A stretch of 64,000 bases of DNA from Dactylosporangium aurantiacum (GCF_000716715.1 NZ_JNYJ01000004.1:124001-188000), one strand, 5' to 3'. Counted from the stretch's first letter, positions 48,336-60,418 are shown. Notes: generated from the sequence alone by a model not told the origin. Made by a program: numbers and translations.

Positions 48336-51300
48336 GTGCAGACCTTCGCTTCGCCACCTTCATCGAGGGCTCCTGCCGTCGTCATGAAGGTGAACAGCCA
48401 CCGGCGGCGCAGGCCAGGGGAGCCGCAGCGACGCAGCGCGTCGCTGTTGCGCGTCCGCGACTGGCGCGTGCCCACGAAGCTCGCCGCCGTCCTCGTGCTG
48501 CCCGCGGTCGCCTTCCTCGTCATCGCCGGCGTCCAGATCAACGCCTCCGTGCAGGACGCCTCCAAGCTCGACCAATTCGCCCAAGGGGTCAAGGTCGGTC
48601 GCCAATTGACCAACCTCATCCACTATTTGCAGCTGGAAAGGGACCGAACGGCCGGAGTTCTCGCCAAGTCGACCACCGTCCCGGCGACGAGTGGATCGAC
48701 TTCGAGCAATCAGGAACTGTCGGCCAACTACGCCGCCACGGACGCGGCCCTGGCCGCGTTCTCCAAGGCCGCCCGCCCGCTGCTGACCAACCCGATCTTC
48801 AACCAGTCGCAGAACCGGGTCAGCGCCGACTTCCAGGACCTGTACCTGGTCCGCGAGGGCGTGAAACAGCGGTGGCTGCGCGAGGAGGCGGTCTTCGACC
48901 AGTACTCCTCCACCATCCAGCACCTCTTCGACCTGGTGCCCGACCGGCCCGACATCGGCGGTGACTCGCAGTCCGTCGACGAGGTCTCCTCGCTGATGGA
49001 CCTCGCCCAGGCCAAGGAGCTCAAGGACCAGCTGCGCGGGCGGATCTTCGCGGCCGCGAGCGCGGGCAAGTTCGCCCCCGACGACTTCGCGACGTTCTCC
49101 GAGATCCAGGCCCGCCACGTCGCGGCCGTCGAGCGGTTCCGCGGCTCCGCCAGCCCGCGGCACCTCGCCCTGTACGACCGCAACCTGCGCCAGACCGCCG
49201 TCGGCACCGTCGCCCGGCTCCAGCAGCAGGTCATCTCCCGCGCCCAGGGTGCCGCCGTCGGCGTGACCCCCGAGGAGTGGTGGCTGGCCAGCACCAGCGA
49301 GCTGGACTACATCCGCACCATCGAGCAGGAGCTGCTCGAGGACGCGATCGAGGGCGCCGCCAACCGCAGCGCCGCGCAGCGCACCGACGCCATCCTGGCC
49401 ACCTCGGCGATCGTGCTGGTCATGCTCGTCGCGCTGCTGCTGTCCTGGCTCATCGGCCGGTCGATGGCGCGCTCGCTGCGGCAGCTGCGGGCCCAGGCGC
49501 TCGACGTGGCGCAGCACCGCCTCCCCGAGGCCATCCAGCGGCTGCGGACGCTGCCCCGGGGCGAGACGGTCACCGTCGACACCACCACCAGGGTCAGATC
49601 CACCGACGAGATCGGTGAGGTCGCCGACGCGTTCACCGCCGTGCACCGCAGCGCGGTCAGCCTCGCCGTCGAGCAGGCCGTCATGCGGCGCAACGTCAAC
49701 TCGATGTTCGTCAACCTGGCCCGCCGCTCGCAGACCCTCGTCGAGCGCCAGCTGCAGCTGCTCGACCAGCTGGAGTCCGCCGAGACCGACCCTGACCAGC
49801 TGGCGAACCTGTTCCGCCTCGACCACCTCGCCACCCGCATGCGGCGCAACGACGAGAACCTCCTCGTCCTCGCCGGCAGCGAGGCGACCCGGCGGTGGGC
49901 GCAGCCGGTGTCGCTGTCCGCGGTGACGCTCGCCGCGATGGCGGAGATCGAGCAGTACGCGCGCATCCGCCACGACGTCGCCACCGACGTGTTCGTGGTC
50001 GGGCACGCCGTCTCCGACATCGTCCACCTGCTCGCCGAGCTGCTGGAGAACGCCACGACGTTCTCGCCGCCGGACACGGTCGTCACCGTCTCCGGCTGGC
50101 CCTCGAAGCAGACCAAGGAAGCCACGATCGTCATCGAGGACCGCGGCCTCGGCATGACCGAGTCCGGCCTCGTCGACGCCAACGACCGCGTCTCCGCCCC
50201 GATCGCCATCGACGTGGCCGCGTCCGAGCGGATGGGCCTCGTCGTGGTCGGCCACCTCGCCGCACGGCACGGTGTCCAGGTCCGGCTCGACGCCAGCGAC
50301 GAGGGCGTCACCGCGTACGTGACCCTGCCGGCGCGGCTGCTCGCGGCCCCGCCCGAGGGCGCCGGGCTCTACCACGGCAGCGGCAACCGGGTCGCCGGCA
50401 TGTCCCGCCTGCCGATCACCGCCGAGGCCGACGCCCGCCCCGGCCCCGCGGTGATCTCGGCCGAGGACGCGCCGACGGCGGTGCTGCCCGCGCTGCCCGG
50501 CCGGCCGGGCGCCCCCGTCGAGGAGGACGTGCCGGCGGTCGCGGCGCCGCCGCTGCCCTCGGTGCCGGCGGCCACGATGACCTGGCCGGTCGCCTCGTCC
50601 GCGCAGGCCGGCTCCGACGCGGTGGCCGCCAACGGCAACGGCTTTGCGGGTCAGGACGTTTCCGGCGACACCCAGCCGCCCGTGCCCGTGCCCGTGCCCG
50701 TGCCCGTGCCCGGCATGCCGGTGTCCGGGGCTCCGGTGACCGGGGTGCCCGTGTCCGGGGCGCCGGTGTCGGGCGGTCCCGTGTCCGGGGCGCCCGTCTC
50801 CGCTGTGCCCGTGTCAGGTGTACCGGTGTCAGGCATGCCCGTGTCCGGTGGACCGATGCGCGGCGTGCCCGTGTCGGGTGTGCCCGTGGCGGCTGGTCCG
50901 GGCGCCACCAACGGCGCCGGCACCGCCGTCCCGGGTGTCGCCGGCGCTTCCGGCGGGCCCGGCGCTGCCGGCGCTGGGGTCCCCGGTGCCGCCGGCGCTG
51001 GGGTGCCGGTGTCCGGGGCGCCCGTGTCGGGGGTGCCAGTGTCGGGTGCCGGGGTTCCTGTCTCGGGGGTTCCGGCCGGCGCGCCTGCCGCGCCCGCTTC
51101 CGGGCCGCCGGCGCAGCGGTCGTCGAACGGCGGCCCCGCCGGGACGCCGGCGCGGCGTGGGCCCAGCCGGGCCGAGGACATCATCGGCGCGGCGGCGCGG
51201 GGCAACGCCGCACCGCCGGCGAAGGGCACCCGCTGGTGGTCGAAGGCCGGCGCGGGCGACGCGCCCGCCTCGGCCGCACCGGCGGTCCCGGCCCAGCGCA

Positions 51301-51551
51301 CCCCGGTGACCGCGGGCACCAGCGCCAGCGGCCTGCCGATCCGGGTGCCGCTGGCACAGTTGCCGGGGGACACCGGGCAGGGGGGCGTGCCGGAAGCGAC
51401 GCAACCGATCATGGTGTCGTCGCACACCGAGCCGGACCCCGCGAGCGTCAGCAGCATGCTCACCCGGTTCTACAGTGGCGTGCACCGGGCCGCGAATGAA
51501 GATGAGGTACCCACGGTGCCGATCAACGATCATCGAGGGAGCACGGCGTGA
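48336..51551 (+). CDS. cvnA: CvnA-type sensor protein with nitrate/sulfonate-sensing-like domain and HATPase domain
   Basis: This 1071-residue protein has a first transmembrane helix near 48-69 and a helical extracellular NIT-type domain (about 70-340). A second helix lies near 350-373, then a HAMP-like region and a histidine-kinase-like ATPase domain with LLAELLENATTFSPPDTVV near 565 and EDRGLGMTESG near 601. The C-terminal about 330 residues are disordered, with PVSG and PVPVPV repeats. This is the plan of CvnA conservon sensors in Streptomyces. GTG 48336 is used; ATG 48384 may be the true start. The stop overlaps the roadblock gene start (GTGA), indicating co-translation. Confidence 0.9.
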   Translation: MQTFASPPSSRAPAVVMKVNSHRRRRPGEPQRRSASLLRVRDWRVPTKLAAVLVLPAVAFLVIAGVQINASVQDASKLDQFAQGVKVGRQLTNLIHYLQLERDRTAGVLAKSTTVPATSGSTSSNQELSANYAATDAALAAFSKAARPLLTNPIFNQSQNRVSADFQDLYLVREGVKQRWLREEAVFDQYSSTIQHLFDLVPDRPDIGGDSQSVDEVSSLMDLAQAKELKDQLRGRIFAAASAGKFAPDDFATFSEIQARHVAAVERFRGSASPRHLALYDRNLRQTAVGTVARLQQQVISRAQGAAVGVTPEEWWLASTSELDYIRTIEQELLEDAIEGAANRSAAQRTDAILATSAIVLVMLVALLLSWLIGRSMARSLRQLRAQALDVAQHRLPEAIQRLRTLPRGETVTVDTTTRVRSTDEIGEVADAFTAVHRSAVSLAVEQAVMRRNVNSMFVNLARRSQTLVERQLQLLDQLESAETDPDQLANLFRLDHLATRMRRNDENLLVLAGSEATRRWAQPVSLSAVTLAAMAEIEQYARIRHDVATDVFVVGHAVSDIVHLLAELLENATTFSPPDTVVTVSGWPSKQTKEATIVIEDRGLGMTESGLVDANDRVSAPIAIDVAASERMGLVVVGHLAARHGVQVRLDASDEGVTAYVTLPARLLAAPPEGAGLYHGSGNRVAGMSRLPITAEADARPGPAVISAEDAPTAVLPALPGRPGAPVEEDVPAVAAPPLPSVPAATMTWPVASSAQAGSDAVAANGNGFAGQDVSGDTQPPVPVPVPVPVPGMPVSGAPVTGVPVSGAPVSGGPVSGAPVSAVPVSGVPVSGMPVSGGPMRGVPVSGVPVAAGPGATNGAGTAVPGVAGASGGPGAAGAGVPGAAGAGVPVSGAPVSGVPVSGAGVPVSGVPAGAPAAPASGPPAQRSSNGGPAGTPARRGPSRAEDIIGAAARGNAAPPAKGTRWWSKAGAGDAPASAAPAVPAQRTPVTAGTSASGLPIRVPLAQLPGDTGQGGVPEATQPIMVSSHTEPDPASVSSMLTRFYSGVHRAANEDEVPTVPINDHRGSTA
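50680..51075 (+). repeat. coding repeats of PV and PVSG units in the C-terminal tail of cvnA
   Basis: First, gtgccc hexamers are repeated about five times (50683 on), giving PVPVPVPV. Then units such as gtgcccgtgtccggggcg and related 12-18-bp blocks give PVSGAPVSG-type runs to about 50890 and again at 51005-51075. All copies remain in frame. Confidence 0.85.
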
Positions 51552-51967
51552 CCCTGAGCCAACAAGCACGGGACCTGAGCTGGTTGATCAACGCCTTCAC
51601 CGAACGGGTGCCGGGCATCGCGCACGCGGTGGTGGTGTCGTCCGACGGCCTGCTGGTCGCGGTCTCCGACCATCTGCCCCGCGACAGCGCCGACCAGCTG
51701 GCCGCCGTGACGTCGGGGCTGGTCAGCGTCACCAGCGGGGCCGCCCGCATCTTCGACGGCGACGAGGTCAAGCAGACCGTGGTCGAGATGGGCCAGGGCT
51801 TCTTCCTGGTCATGACGATCCGCGACGGCTCGATCCTCGCCACCCTCGCCGGCCGCGAGGCCGACATCGGCGTCGTCGGCTACGAGATGGCCCGCCTGGC
51901 GAAGCAGGCCGGTGAGATGCTGACCCCCGCGCTGCGCGCCGAGCTCCAGCAGGCCCTCCCCCGCTGA
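51548..51967 (+). CDS. cvnB: roadblock/LC7-domain protein (CvnB-type)
   Basis: The 139-residue protein is a single roadblock domain (LSWLINAFTERVPGIAHAVV, SSDGLLVAVSD, GQGFFLVMTIRDGSILATLA). In conservons the roadblock protein works with a DUF742 protein and a small GTPase. CvnB is related to MglB, the GTPase-activating protein of bacterial polarity GTPases. GTG 51548 overlaps the cvnA stop. The expected third and fourth genes (DUF742 and GTPase) do not follow; the next 450 bp are non-coding. It is thus an orphan CvnAB pair, unless the GTPase is encoded elsewhere. Confidence 0.92.
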   Translation: MTLSQQARDLSWLINAFTERVPGIAHAVVVSSDGLLVAVSDHLPRDSADQLAAVTSGLVSVTSGAARIFDGDEVKQTVVEMGQGFFLVMTIRDGSILATLAGREADIGVVGYEMARLAKQAGEMLTPALRAELQQALPR

Positions 51968-52105
51968 CCCGGCACCGCCCCGGCCAGCCCTCCGCACCGC
52001 CCGGCGCCGCCGACCGGGCGCCGTGGACCGCGATGCCTCCGGGTGGAGCGAACGAACCGGCCGCGCGCACCGCTCCGGCACACGAACGCCCCGCCGGCAC
52101 GCGGA

Positions 52106-52310
52106 GCGCCCGGCACCGCTGGCCGCGCAGCACCGCTGACCGCGCAGCACCGCTGACCGCGCAGCACCGCTGACCGCGCAGCACCGCTGACCGCCAGGCA
52201 CCGCTGACCGCCAGGCACCGCCGACGGCCAGGCACCGCCGACGGCCAGGCACGCGGAGTGCCGGCACGCGGAGTGCCCGGCATCGCCGACGGCCCGGCAC
52301 AGCGGGGCGC
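52106..52310. repeat. 17-bp tandem array (about ten units)
   Basis: ccgcgcagcaccgctga is repeated identically four times from 52123 to 52190. It then grades into ccgccaggcaccgctga (52191), ccgccaggcaccgccga (52208) and cggccaggcaccgccga (52225), with further decayed units to about 52310. The strict 17-bp period with a gradient of sequence indicates expansion by slippage or unequal crossing-over. Confidence 0.9.
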
Positions 52311-52371
52311 CCCGCCGGCGGAGCGCCCGCAGTGGGACGCGCCGGTAGCGCGGGAGGCCGCCGCACGTGAA

Positions 52372-52402
52372 ACGGCCCGGACCGATGGTCGGTCCGGGCC
52401 GT
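52372..52402. terminator. terminator between cvnB and guaB3
   Basis: A perfect 14-bp stem (acggcccggaccga / tcggtccgggccgt, loop tgg) lies 15 bases from the guaB3 stop and can serve either direction. Confidence 0.85.
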
Positions 52403-52417
52403 CGCGGCAAGGCACGG

Positions 52418-53536
52418 TCAGCGGTCGAGGACCAGGCCGACCTTCTGGAACTCCTTCAGGTCGCGGTAGCCGCACTTGGCCATCGCGCGCCGCAGGCCGC
52501 CGAATAGGTTGAGCACACCGTCGGGGTCCTCGGAGGGGCCGTACAGGACCTTGTCGAGGGAGCCCAGGGACTCCTCCGCGGCGCCGAACGAGCCGCGGGG
52601 CAGCTTCGGGTGGCTGGCGGCGGAGTGCCACCAGGCGCCGCCGGCCGGGGCCGACTCGCTGCGCGACAGCGGCTCGCCGACCATGACGGCGTCGGCGCCG
52701 CAGCCGAGGGCCTTGGCGATGTCGCCGGACGTCTGCAGGTTGCCGTCGGCGATGATGTGGACGTACCGGCCGCCGGTCTCGTCGAGGTAGTCGCGCCGGG
52801 CGTCGGCGGCGTCGGCGATCGCGGTGGCCATCGGCACCCGGATGCCGAGGACCCGGTCGGTCGTGGACCACTCGTCGGCGCCGATGCCGACGATGACGCC
52901 GGCCGCGCCGGTGCGCATCAGGTGCAGCGCCGTCTGGTAGTTGGTGCAGCCGCCGACGATGACCGGCAGGTCCAGGTCGGCGATGAACTCCTTGAGGTTC
53001 AGCGGCTCGTCGGTCGTCGAGACGTGCTCGGCGGAGACGAGGGTGCCCTGGATGACCAGCAGGTCCACACCGGCGTCGAGGATCACCGGGGCCAGGGCCA
53101 GGGTGTGCTGCGGCGAGACGCGCACGGCGACGGTGACCCCGCCGTCGCGGATCTCCTTGACCCGCTCGCCGATGAGCTCCGGTTTGATCGGCTCGGCGTA
53201 CACCTCCTGGAGGCGCTTGGTGGCGTGCGAGTCGTCGTCGAGGCCGGACAGCTCCTCGAGGATCTTGGACGGGTCGGCGTAGCGCGTCCAGAGGCCCTCG
53301 ACGTTGAGCACCCCGAGCCCGCCGAGCCGGCCGAGCTCGACGGCGGTCGCCGGGCTCATGATGGCGTCGGAGGGGTGCGCCACGCACGGGATCTTGAACG
53401 GGTACGCGTCGAGCTGCCAGTTGGTCGACACGTCGTCGACGTCACGGGTGCGCCGTGTCGGGACGATGGCGATGTCGTCCAGGTGGTAGCCACGCCGGGC
53501 GCTCTTGCTCAGCCCGATCTCGACCACGTCACGCAT
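52418..53536 (-). CDS. guaB3: GuaB3-family IMP dehydrogenase-related protein
   Basis: The 372-residue protein is an IMPDH/GMP-reductase-type TIM barrel lacking CBS domains. It follows the GuaB3 pattern (VEIGLSKSARRGYHLDDIAI at the start, IVGGCTNYQTALHLMRTGAA near 212). Where GuaB has the catalytic loop GPGSICTTR, this protein reads GIGADEWSTTDRV, without the active-site cysteine in the usual place. Its reaction is therefore uncertain; it may be a diverged or regulatory paralogue. ATG 53536 is the expected start, 43 bp after guaB. The guaB-guaB3 order is standard in actinobacteria. Confidence 0.95.
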   Translation of the reverse strand: MRDVVEIGLSKSARRGYHLDDIAIVPTRRTRDVDDVSTNWQLDAYPFKIPCVAHPSDAIMSPATAVELGRLGGLGVLNVEGLWTRYADPSKILEELSGLDDDSHATKRLQEVYAEPIKPELIGERVKEIRDGGVTVAVRVSPQHTLALAPVILDAGVDLLVIQGTLVSAEHVSTTDEPLNLKEFIADLDLPVIVGGCTNYQTALHLMRTGAAGVIVGIGADEWSTTDRVLGIRVPMATAIADAADARRDYLDETGGRYVHIIADGNLQTSGDIAKALGCGADAVMVGEPLSRSESAPAGGAWWHSAASHPKLPRGSFGAAEESLGSLDKVLYGPSEDPDGVLNLFGGLRRAMAKCGYRDLKEFQKVGLVLDR

Positions 53537-53579
53537 TTCGGCTCCTGCCCTTGCTTGTGTTGGGCCTGCTGGGGGTGTG

Positions 53580-55112
<1,533 letters not shown>

Positions 55113-55271
55113 TCATCGTACTTCCGACCTGGCGGCGCACCCCTCCGCCATAGCCGGACGTGCCCTGGGTTACTCCACCCCGCCCGGACCCCCGGCCGCC
55201 CGGGGGTGGCGCCGGGCGGCGCTCTGCACGCCGAGCCCCACACGCGCGGCTATTGGGGCTACCGTTGAGGC

Positions 55272-55664
55272 GTGCACGAAGAGCCCATCGACCCGTTCGC
55301 CGGTGACCCGGCCGATCCCTCGGCCGAGCTCGACGACAGCGGCGCCGACGACCCGTTGACCGCCGCCGAGCGCCAGGACGTTCTCGAGGACCTTGCCGAC
55401 CTCGAGATCTACCAGGCGCTGCTCACGGCGATCGGCGTCCGTGGGCTCGTCATCGAGTGCGAGGACTGCCACGAGCCACACTATTTCGACTGGGACCTGC
55501 TGCGGGGCAACCTGAAGCACCTGCTCACGTCGGGCCGGCCGCGGGTGCACGAGCCGGCGTTCGACCCCGATCCGGACCATTACGTCACGTGGGAGTACGC
55601 GCGGGGTTACGCTGACGGGGTCCACGACGCACTGGCGAGTGCGACGGACGACAACGACGGCTGA
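55272..55664 (+). CDS. DUF5319 family protein
   Basis: This 130-residue acidic protein has a conserved core DLEIYQALLTAIGVRGLVIE, then CEDCHEPHYFDWDLLRGNL (about 58-78) with two cysteines and a histidine that might bind a metal, and EYARGYADGVHDALA at the end. It matches the DUF5319 family of actinobacteria, found beside guaB and whiD/whiB3 (Rv3412 in M. tuberculosis). The function is not known. GTG 55272 is the only start consistent with the family N-terminus. Confidence 0.88.
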   Translation: MHEEPIDPFAGDPADPSAELDDSGADDPLTAAERQDVLEDLADLEIYQALLTAIGVRGLVIECEDCHEPHYFDWDLLRGNLKHLLTSGRPRVHEPAFDPDPDHYVTWEYARGYADGVHDALASATDDNDG

Positions 55665-55728
55665 GCCGCCGGCTGCCCTCGTTTAGGTTTGCCGCGCGCG
55701 GGGTACCGACGCGGCATGGCCCGCGACG

Positions 55729-56487
55729 CTAGCTCACCAGTCCGGCACGGAATGCCGCCGCGACGGCGTGTGCCCGGTCGCGTGCTCCCAGCTTGCGGAA
55801 CAGCCGGCGAGCGTGCGTCTTGACGGTGTCCTCCGAGACGAAGAGCTCCCGGCCGATCTCGGCGTTGCTCTTGCCGTCAGCCATGCCGCGCAGCACCTGC
55901 AGCTCGCGCTCGGTCAGCTCGACGCGCCGCCGTGGCGGCTCGCCGGGCACGTCGCCGCGCTGCTGCGGCACCCCGGCGCCCGCGACGCGCGCGTTGGGCA
56001 TCCCCACGGCGGTCCGCGCCGCGGCGGACAGCCCCCGGCCCGCCGGGATGACGCCGGCGGCCGGCTGGGCGGGCGTGCCGACCCGGGCGGGCAGGACGGG
56101 CTCGCCGTTGCCGCGGCCGACCTGGCTCAGCACCAGCAGCACCGCCTTCGCGAGCGTGGTCACCGGGTCCGCCGTGTCGACCCGGATGACCGCCCTGGCG
56201 CCGGCGGCGATGGCGGCGGCCGCCGCGCGCGGCTCCTCCGTGCCGAAGAACACCACCGTCGAGGCCGGCGACACCGCCAGGACCCGCCGGGAGAACTCCG
56301 CGCTGTCCGGCCGGGCGAGGGTCGGGTCGGCCAGCACCAGGTCCGCGGGCTGCTCACTGAGCCGGGCCAGCGCCTCGACCATCGTGACGGCGGTCCGCAC
56401 CGCGTGTGCCACCCCGAGCCTGGCCGCGGCCGCGGCGACCGTCTGTGCCGCGACCTGTGTTCGCACACACACCAAAATCGTACGCAC
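55729..56487 (-). CDS. bldM: BldM-like orphan response regulator
   Basis: The product (252 residues from GTG 56487) has an N-terminal receiver-like domain, a linker of about 60 residues and a LuxR-type DNA-binding domain. The latter, with GKSNAEIGRELFVSEDTVKT and HARRLFRKLGARDRAHAVAA, nearly matches Streptomyces BldM, a developmental regulator that acts alone or with WhiI. The receiver keeps the central aspartate (LVLADPT), but the acidic pair is VR (ILVCVRTQ) and the conserved lysine is lost, so phosphorylation is unlikely. GTG 56487 is preferred because gagaggag lies eight bases upstream. It is divergent from whiD, which also neighbours bldM in Streptomyces. Confidence 0.85.
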   Translation of the reverse strand: MRTILVCVRTQVAAQTVAAAAARLGVAHAVRTAVTMVEALARLSEQPADLVLADPTLARPDSAEFSRRVLAVSPASTVVFFGTEEPRAAAAAIAAGARAVIRVDTADPVTTLAKAVLLVLSQVGRGNGEPVLPARVGTPAQPAAGVIPAGRGLSAAARTAVGMPNARVAGAGVPQQRGDVPGEPPRRRVELTERELQVLRGMADGKSNAEIGRELFVSEDTVKTHARRLFRKLGARDRAHAVAAAFRAGLVS

Positions 56488-56667
56488 CGTCGTGCTCCTC
56501 TCTCTCAAAGAGAGAAACACGAAATGGCGAGATCTAGACGTGGTTTCGCCGCGATTGGCCTACGAGAAATTGACCGGCGACATCCCGTTACCTGCGGCGG
56601 TCTCGCGCGTTGTACATGGATTGTGCGACCCGCGAATTCCAGCCCGCAAGCTAGGAAGGAGGGGCGA

Positions 56668-57123
56668 ATGACGAATGTGACTCGACTGCCCGGCCCGATC
56701 GCGGACGTGTGGGACTGGCAGCGCCTGGGTCTGTGCCGCGGCAGGGACAGCGCGCAGTTCTTCCACCCGGACGGCGAGCGGGGCGCGTCACGCGGCCGCC
56801 GTGAGGCCGCGGCGAAGAACGTGTGCCGCGCGTGCCCGGTGCGGGCGCAGTGCGCGGCGCAGGCGCTGGCGACCCGCGAGCCTTACGGCGTGTGGGGCGG
56901 CTTCAGCGAGGGCGAGCGCCTGCGGCTGCTGGCCGTCGGCTGGGAGGACTGCGCCGACCGCGGTCGCAGCACCGTCGACGTGTCGCGCCTCGAGGCGAAG
57001 CTGGGGCTGCGTCCGACGCCGCCGCTGGTCCCGCTGCGCACGGTGCGTACCCACCCGGCGCCGAACGTGCCGGCCCAGCGCCGGCGGGCGGGCACGGACC
57101 GCGCCCGCCCCGCAGCCAGGTAG
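56668..57123 (+). CDS. whiD: WhiB-family iron-sulfur regulator, WhiD/WhiB3 type
   Basis: The 151-residue protein begins MTNVTRLPGPIADVWDWQ, like WhiD. It carries the four [4Fe-4S] cysteines at 23, 53, 56 and 62 (C...CRACPVRAQC) and the GVWGG turn near 74, which contacts the principal sigma factor. WhiD is needed for late sporulation in Streptomyces; the mycobacterial orthologue WhiB3 senses redox state. A basic C-terminal tail of about 50 residues, longer than in WhiD, may bind DNA. ATG 56668 has an AAGGAGG site. It is divergent from bldM across 180 bp with a ttgacc-type promoter element. Confidence 0.95.
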   Translation: MTNVTRLPGPIADVWDWQRLGLCRGRDSAQFFHPDGERGASRGRREAAAKNVCRACPVRAQCAAQALATREPYGVWGGFSEGERLRLLAVGWEDCADRGRSTVDVSRLEAKLGLRPTPPLVPLRTVRTHPAPNVPAQRRRAGTDRARPAAR

Positions 57124-57150
57124 CTCGTGCCGGACCGGCCCGCGGGCCGG

Positions 57151-58650
57151 TCAGCGCACGTCCACCTGCACCGAGTGCCATCCGGTGGCGCCGTCGGGAT
57201 CCGGCGGCGCCACGGCTTCTGTCTGCGTGTCCCCGCCGTTGTCGGTGGCGCGCACGGTGAGCCGGTGCCGGCCGGGGGTCGCCGTCCACCGCAGCGTCCA
57301 CTGCCGCCACGTGTCGATCGACGGCACCGCGGCGAGCGTCGCCTCCTGCCAGGGCCCGCCGTCGACGCGGACCTCGACCTTGGAGATCCCGCGGTGCTGC
57401 GCCCATGCGACCCCGGCGATCGTGACCGGCCCCGCGGCGGGGTTGCCGCCGTCGCGCGGGGTGTCGATCCGCGACTGCGTCTTGATCGGTCCTTCCCGCG
57501 CCCAGCCGCGTTTGATCCAGTACGCGTCGAAATCGGCGAACGACGTCAGTTCCAGTTCGGCGAGCCATTTCGTGGCCGACACATATCCGTACAGGCCCGG
57601 CACCACCATACGAACCGGAAATCCGTGCTCGATCGGCAGCGGCTCGCCGTTCATCGCGATGGCGAGCATCGCGTCCCGGCCGTCGCGCAGCAGCGCGGTC
57701 GGGGTGCCGGCGGTGAACCCGTCGACGGACCGGCTGACCACCTGGTCGGCGCCGGCCTTCGGGCGGACCTCGTCGAGCAGGTCGGCGATCCGCACGCCCT
57801 GCCATTTCGCGTTGCCGATCAGCCCGCCGCCGACGTCGTTGGAGACGCACGCGAGCGTCACGTACCGCTCGATCATGGGCCGCGCGAGGAGCTCCTTGAA
57901 GTTGAGGGTGAGCGGCTTCTCGACCCGGCCGTGGATGCGCAGCGTCCAGTCGTCGGGTGACACCTGCGGCACGACGAGAGTCGTGTCGATGAGGTAGAAG
58001 TCCTTGTTCGGCGTCACGAACGGGGCGAGGTCGGGCAGGCCGGCGTCGGCCTGCGGGGGCAGCGGCGCGGCCGTGTCGGGCACGGCGGGGATCCGCACGG
58101 CGGCCCGGTCGGCCTGCACGCCGCGGCGGGTCGCCCACCAGCGGGCGGTGAGGCCGGCGACGAACGCGGCGGCGAGGGTGCCGCCGGCGGCCCGCAGGAA
58201 GACGCGGCGCTCGTCGATGGTCTGCACCGGCGGCCGGACGAGCAGCCAGCGCAGCACCCCGGCGCCGGCGGCCGCTCCCACGAGGGTCGGCACGAACGCG
58301 TACCAGGGCGCGTCGTGGCGGGTCAGCGCGGCGGCGGCGCCGACGAGCGCGAAGAGCCCGATGCCGGCGTACCCGTACACCATCCGGCGGGTGGCGAGGA
58401 TCCCGACGCCGGCCGCGAACACGGCGAGGATCAGCAGCGTGCCGACCTGCAGGGCGAGCTTGTCGTAGGTGTAGAACACGGCGACGGCGAAGTCCTTGAC
58501 GGACGCCGGCACCGCGTCGATCACGACCCCGCCGACGGACACCAGCGGGGAGGTGGTCGCGCCGGTGAGGATCGCGACGACTTCGGCGACGCCGAGGGCC
58601 ACCGCGGCGGCGGCCAGCCCGGCGAACGCCGCGAACCTGGGAGTCTGCAC
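57151..58650 (-). CDS. membrane-anchored molybdopterin-dependent oxidoreductase (sulfite-oxidase family)
   Basis: The product (499 residues from GTG 58650) has four to five transmembrane helices (about 5-160), then an exported oxidoreductase molybdopterin-binding domain. This domain shows DWTLRIHGRVEKPLTLNFKE, the Mo-ligand cysteine in YVTLACVSNDVGG and HGFPVRMVVPGLYG. A C-terminal Mo-co dimerisation domain follows (GVAWAQHRGISKVEVRVDGG). Related proteins are predicted periplasmic reductases or oxidases. The donor, acceptor and substrate are unknown. An ATG at 58698 is an alternative start, but it lies next to the groEL terminator and a TATTAG promoter-like box. Confidence 0.9.
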   Translation of the reverse strand: MQTPRFAAFAGLAAAAVALGVAEVVAILTGATTSPLVSVGGVVIDAVPASVKDFAVAVFYTYDKLALQVGTLLILAVFAAGVGILATRRMVYGYAGIGLFALVGAAAALTRHDAPWYAFVPTLVGAAAGAGVLRWLLVRPPVQTIDERRVFLRAAGGTLAAAFVAGLTARWWATRRGVQADRAAVRIPAVPDTAAPLPPQADAGLPDLAPFVTPNKDFYLIDTTLVVPQVSPDDWTLRIHGRVEKPLTLNFKELLARPMIERYVTLACVSNDVGGGLIGNAKWQGVRIADLLDEVRPKAGADQVVSRSVDGFTAGTPTALLRDGRDAMLAIAMNGEPLPIEHGFPVRMVVPGLYGYVSATKWLAELELTSFADFDAYWIKRGWAREGPIKTQSRIDTPRDGGNPAAGPVTIAGVAWAQHRGISKVEVRVDGGPWQEATLAAVPSIDTWRQWTLRWTATPGRHRLTVRATDNGGDTQTEAVAPPDPDGATGWHSVQVDVR

Positions 58651-58710
58651 GGCTCCAGTCTGCGCCGCGGGGCAACGCCCACCAAGGGCGGTAAGCATTC
58701 CCTAATACAG

Positions 58711-58742
58711 TGCGGGGCCCGGTGCGTGCACCGGGCCCCGCA
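58711..58742 (-). terminator. terminator after groEL
   Basis: A perfect 15-bp stem (tgcggggcccggtgc / gcaccgggccccgca, loop gt) lies five bases past the groEL stop codon. Confidence 0.9.
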
Positions 58743-58747
58743 TCGGC

Positions 58748-60409
<1,662 letters not shown>

Positions 60410-60418
60410 TCAAAGCGA

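Larger units (their letters stand above)
51968..52417. other. 450-bp non-coding spacer downstream of cvnB
   Basis: There is no gene in this spacer. It contains a 17-bp tandem array in its middle and the guaB3 terminator at its right end, annotated separately. The missing cvnC and cvnD genes would be expected here. Confidence 0.75.

Noticed and set aside
52106..52310. CRISPR array
   Set aside because: The 17-bp units are contiguous with no unique spacers, and no cas gene is present.
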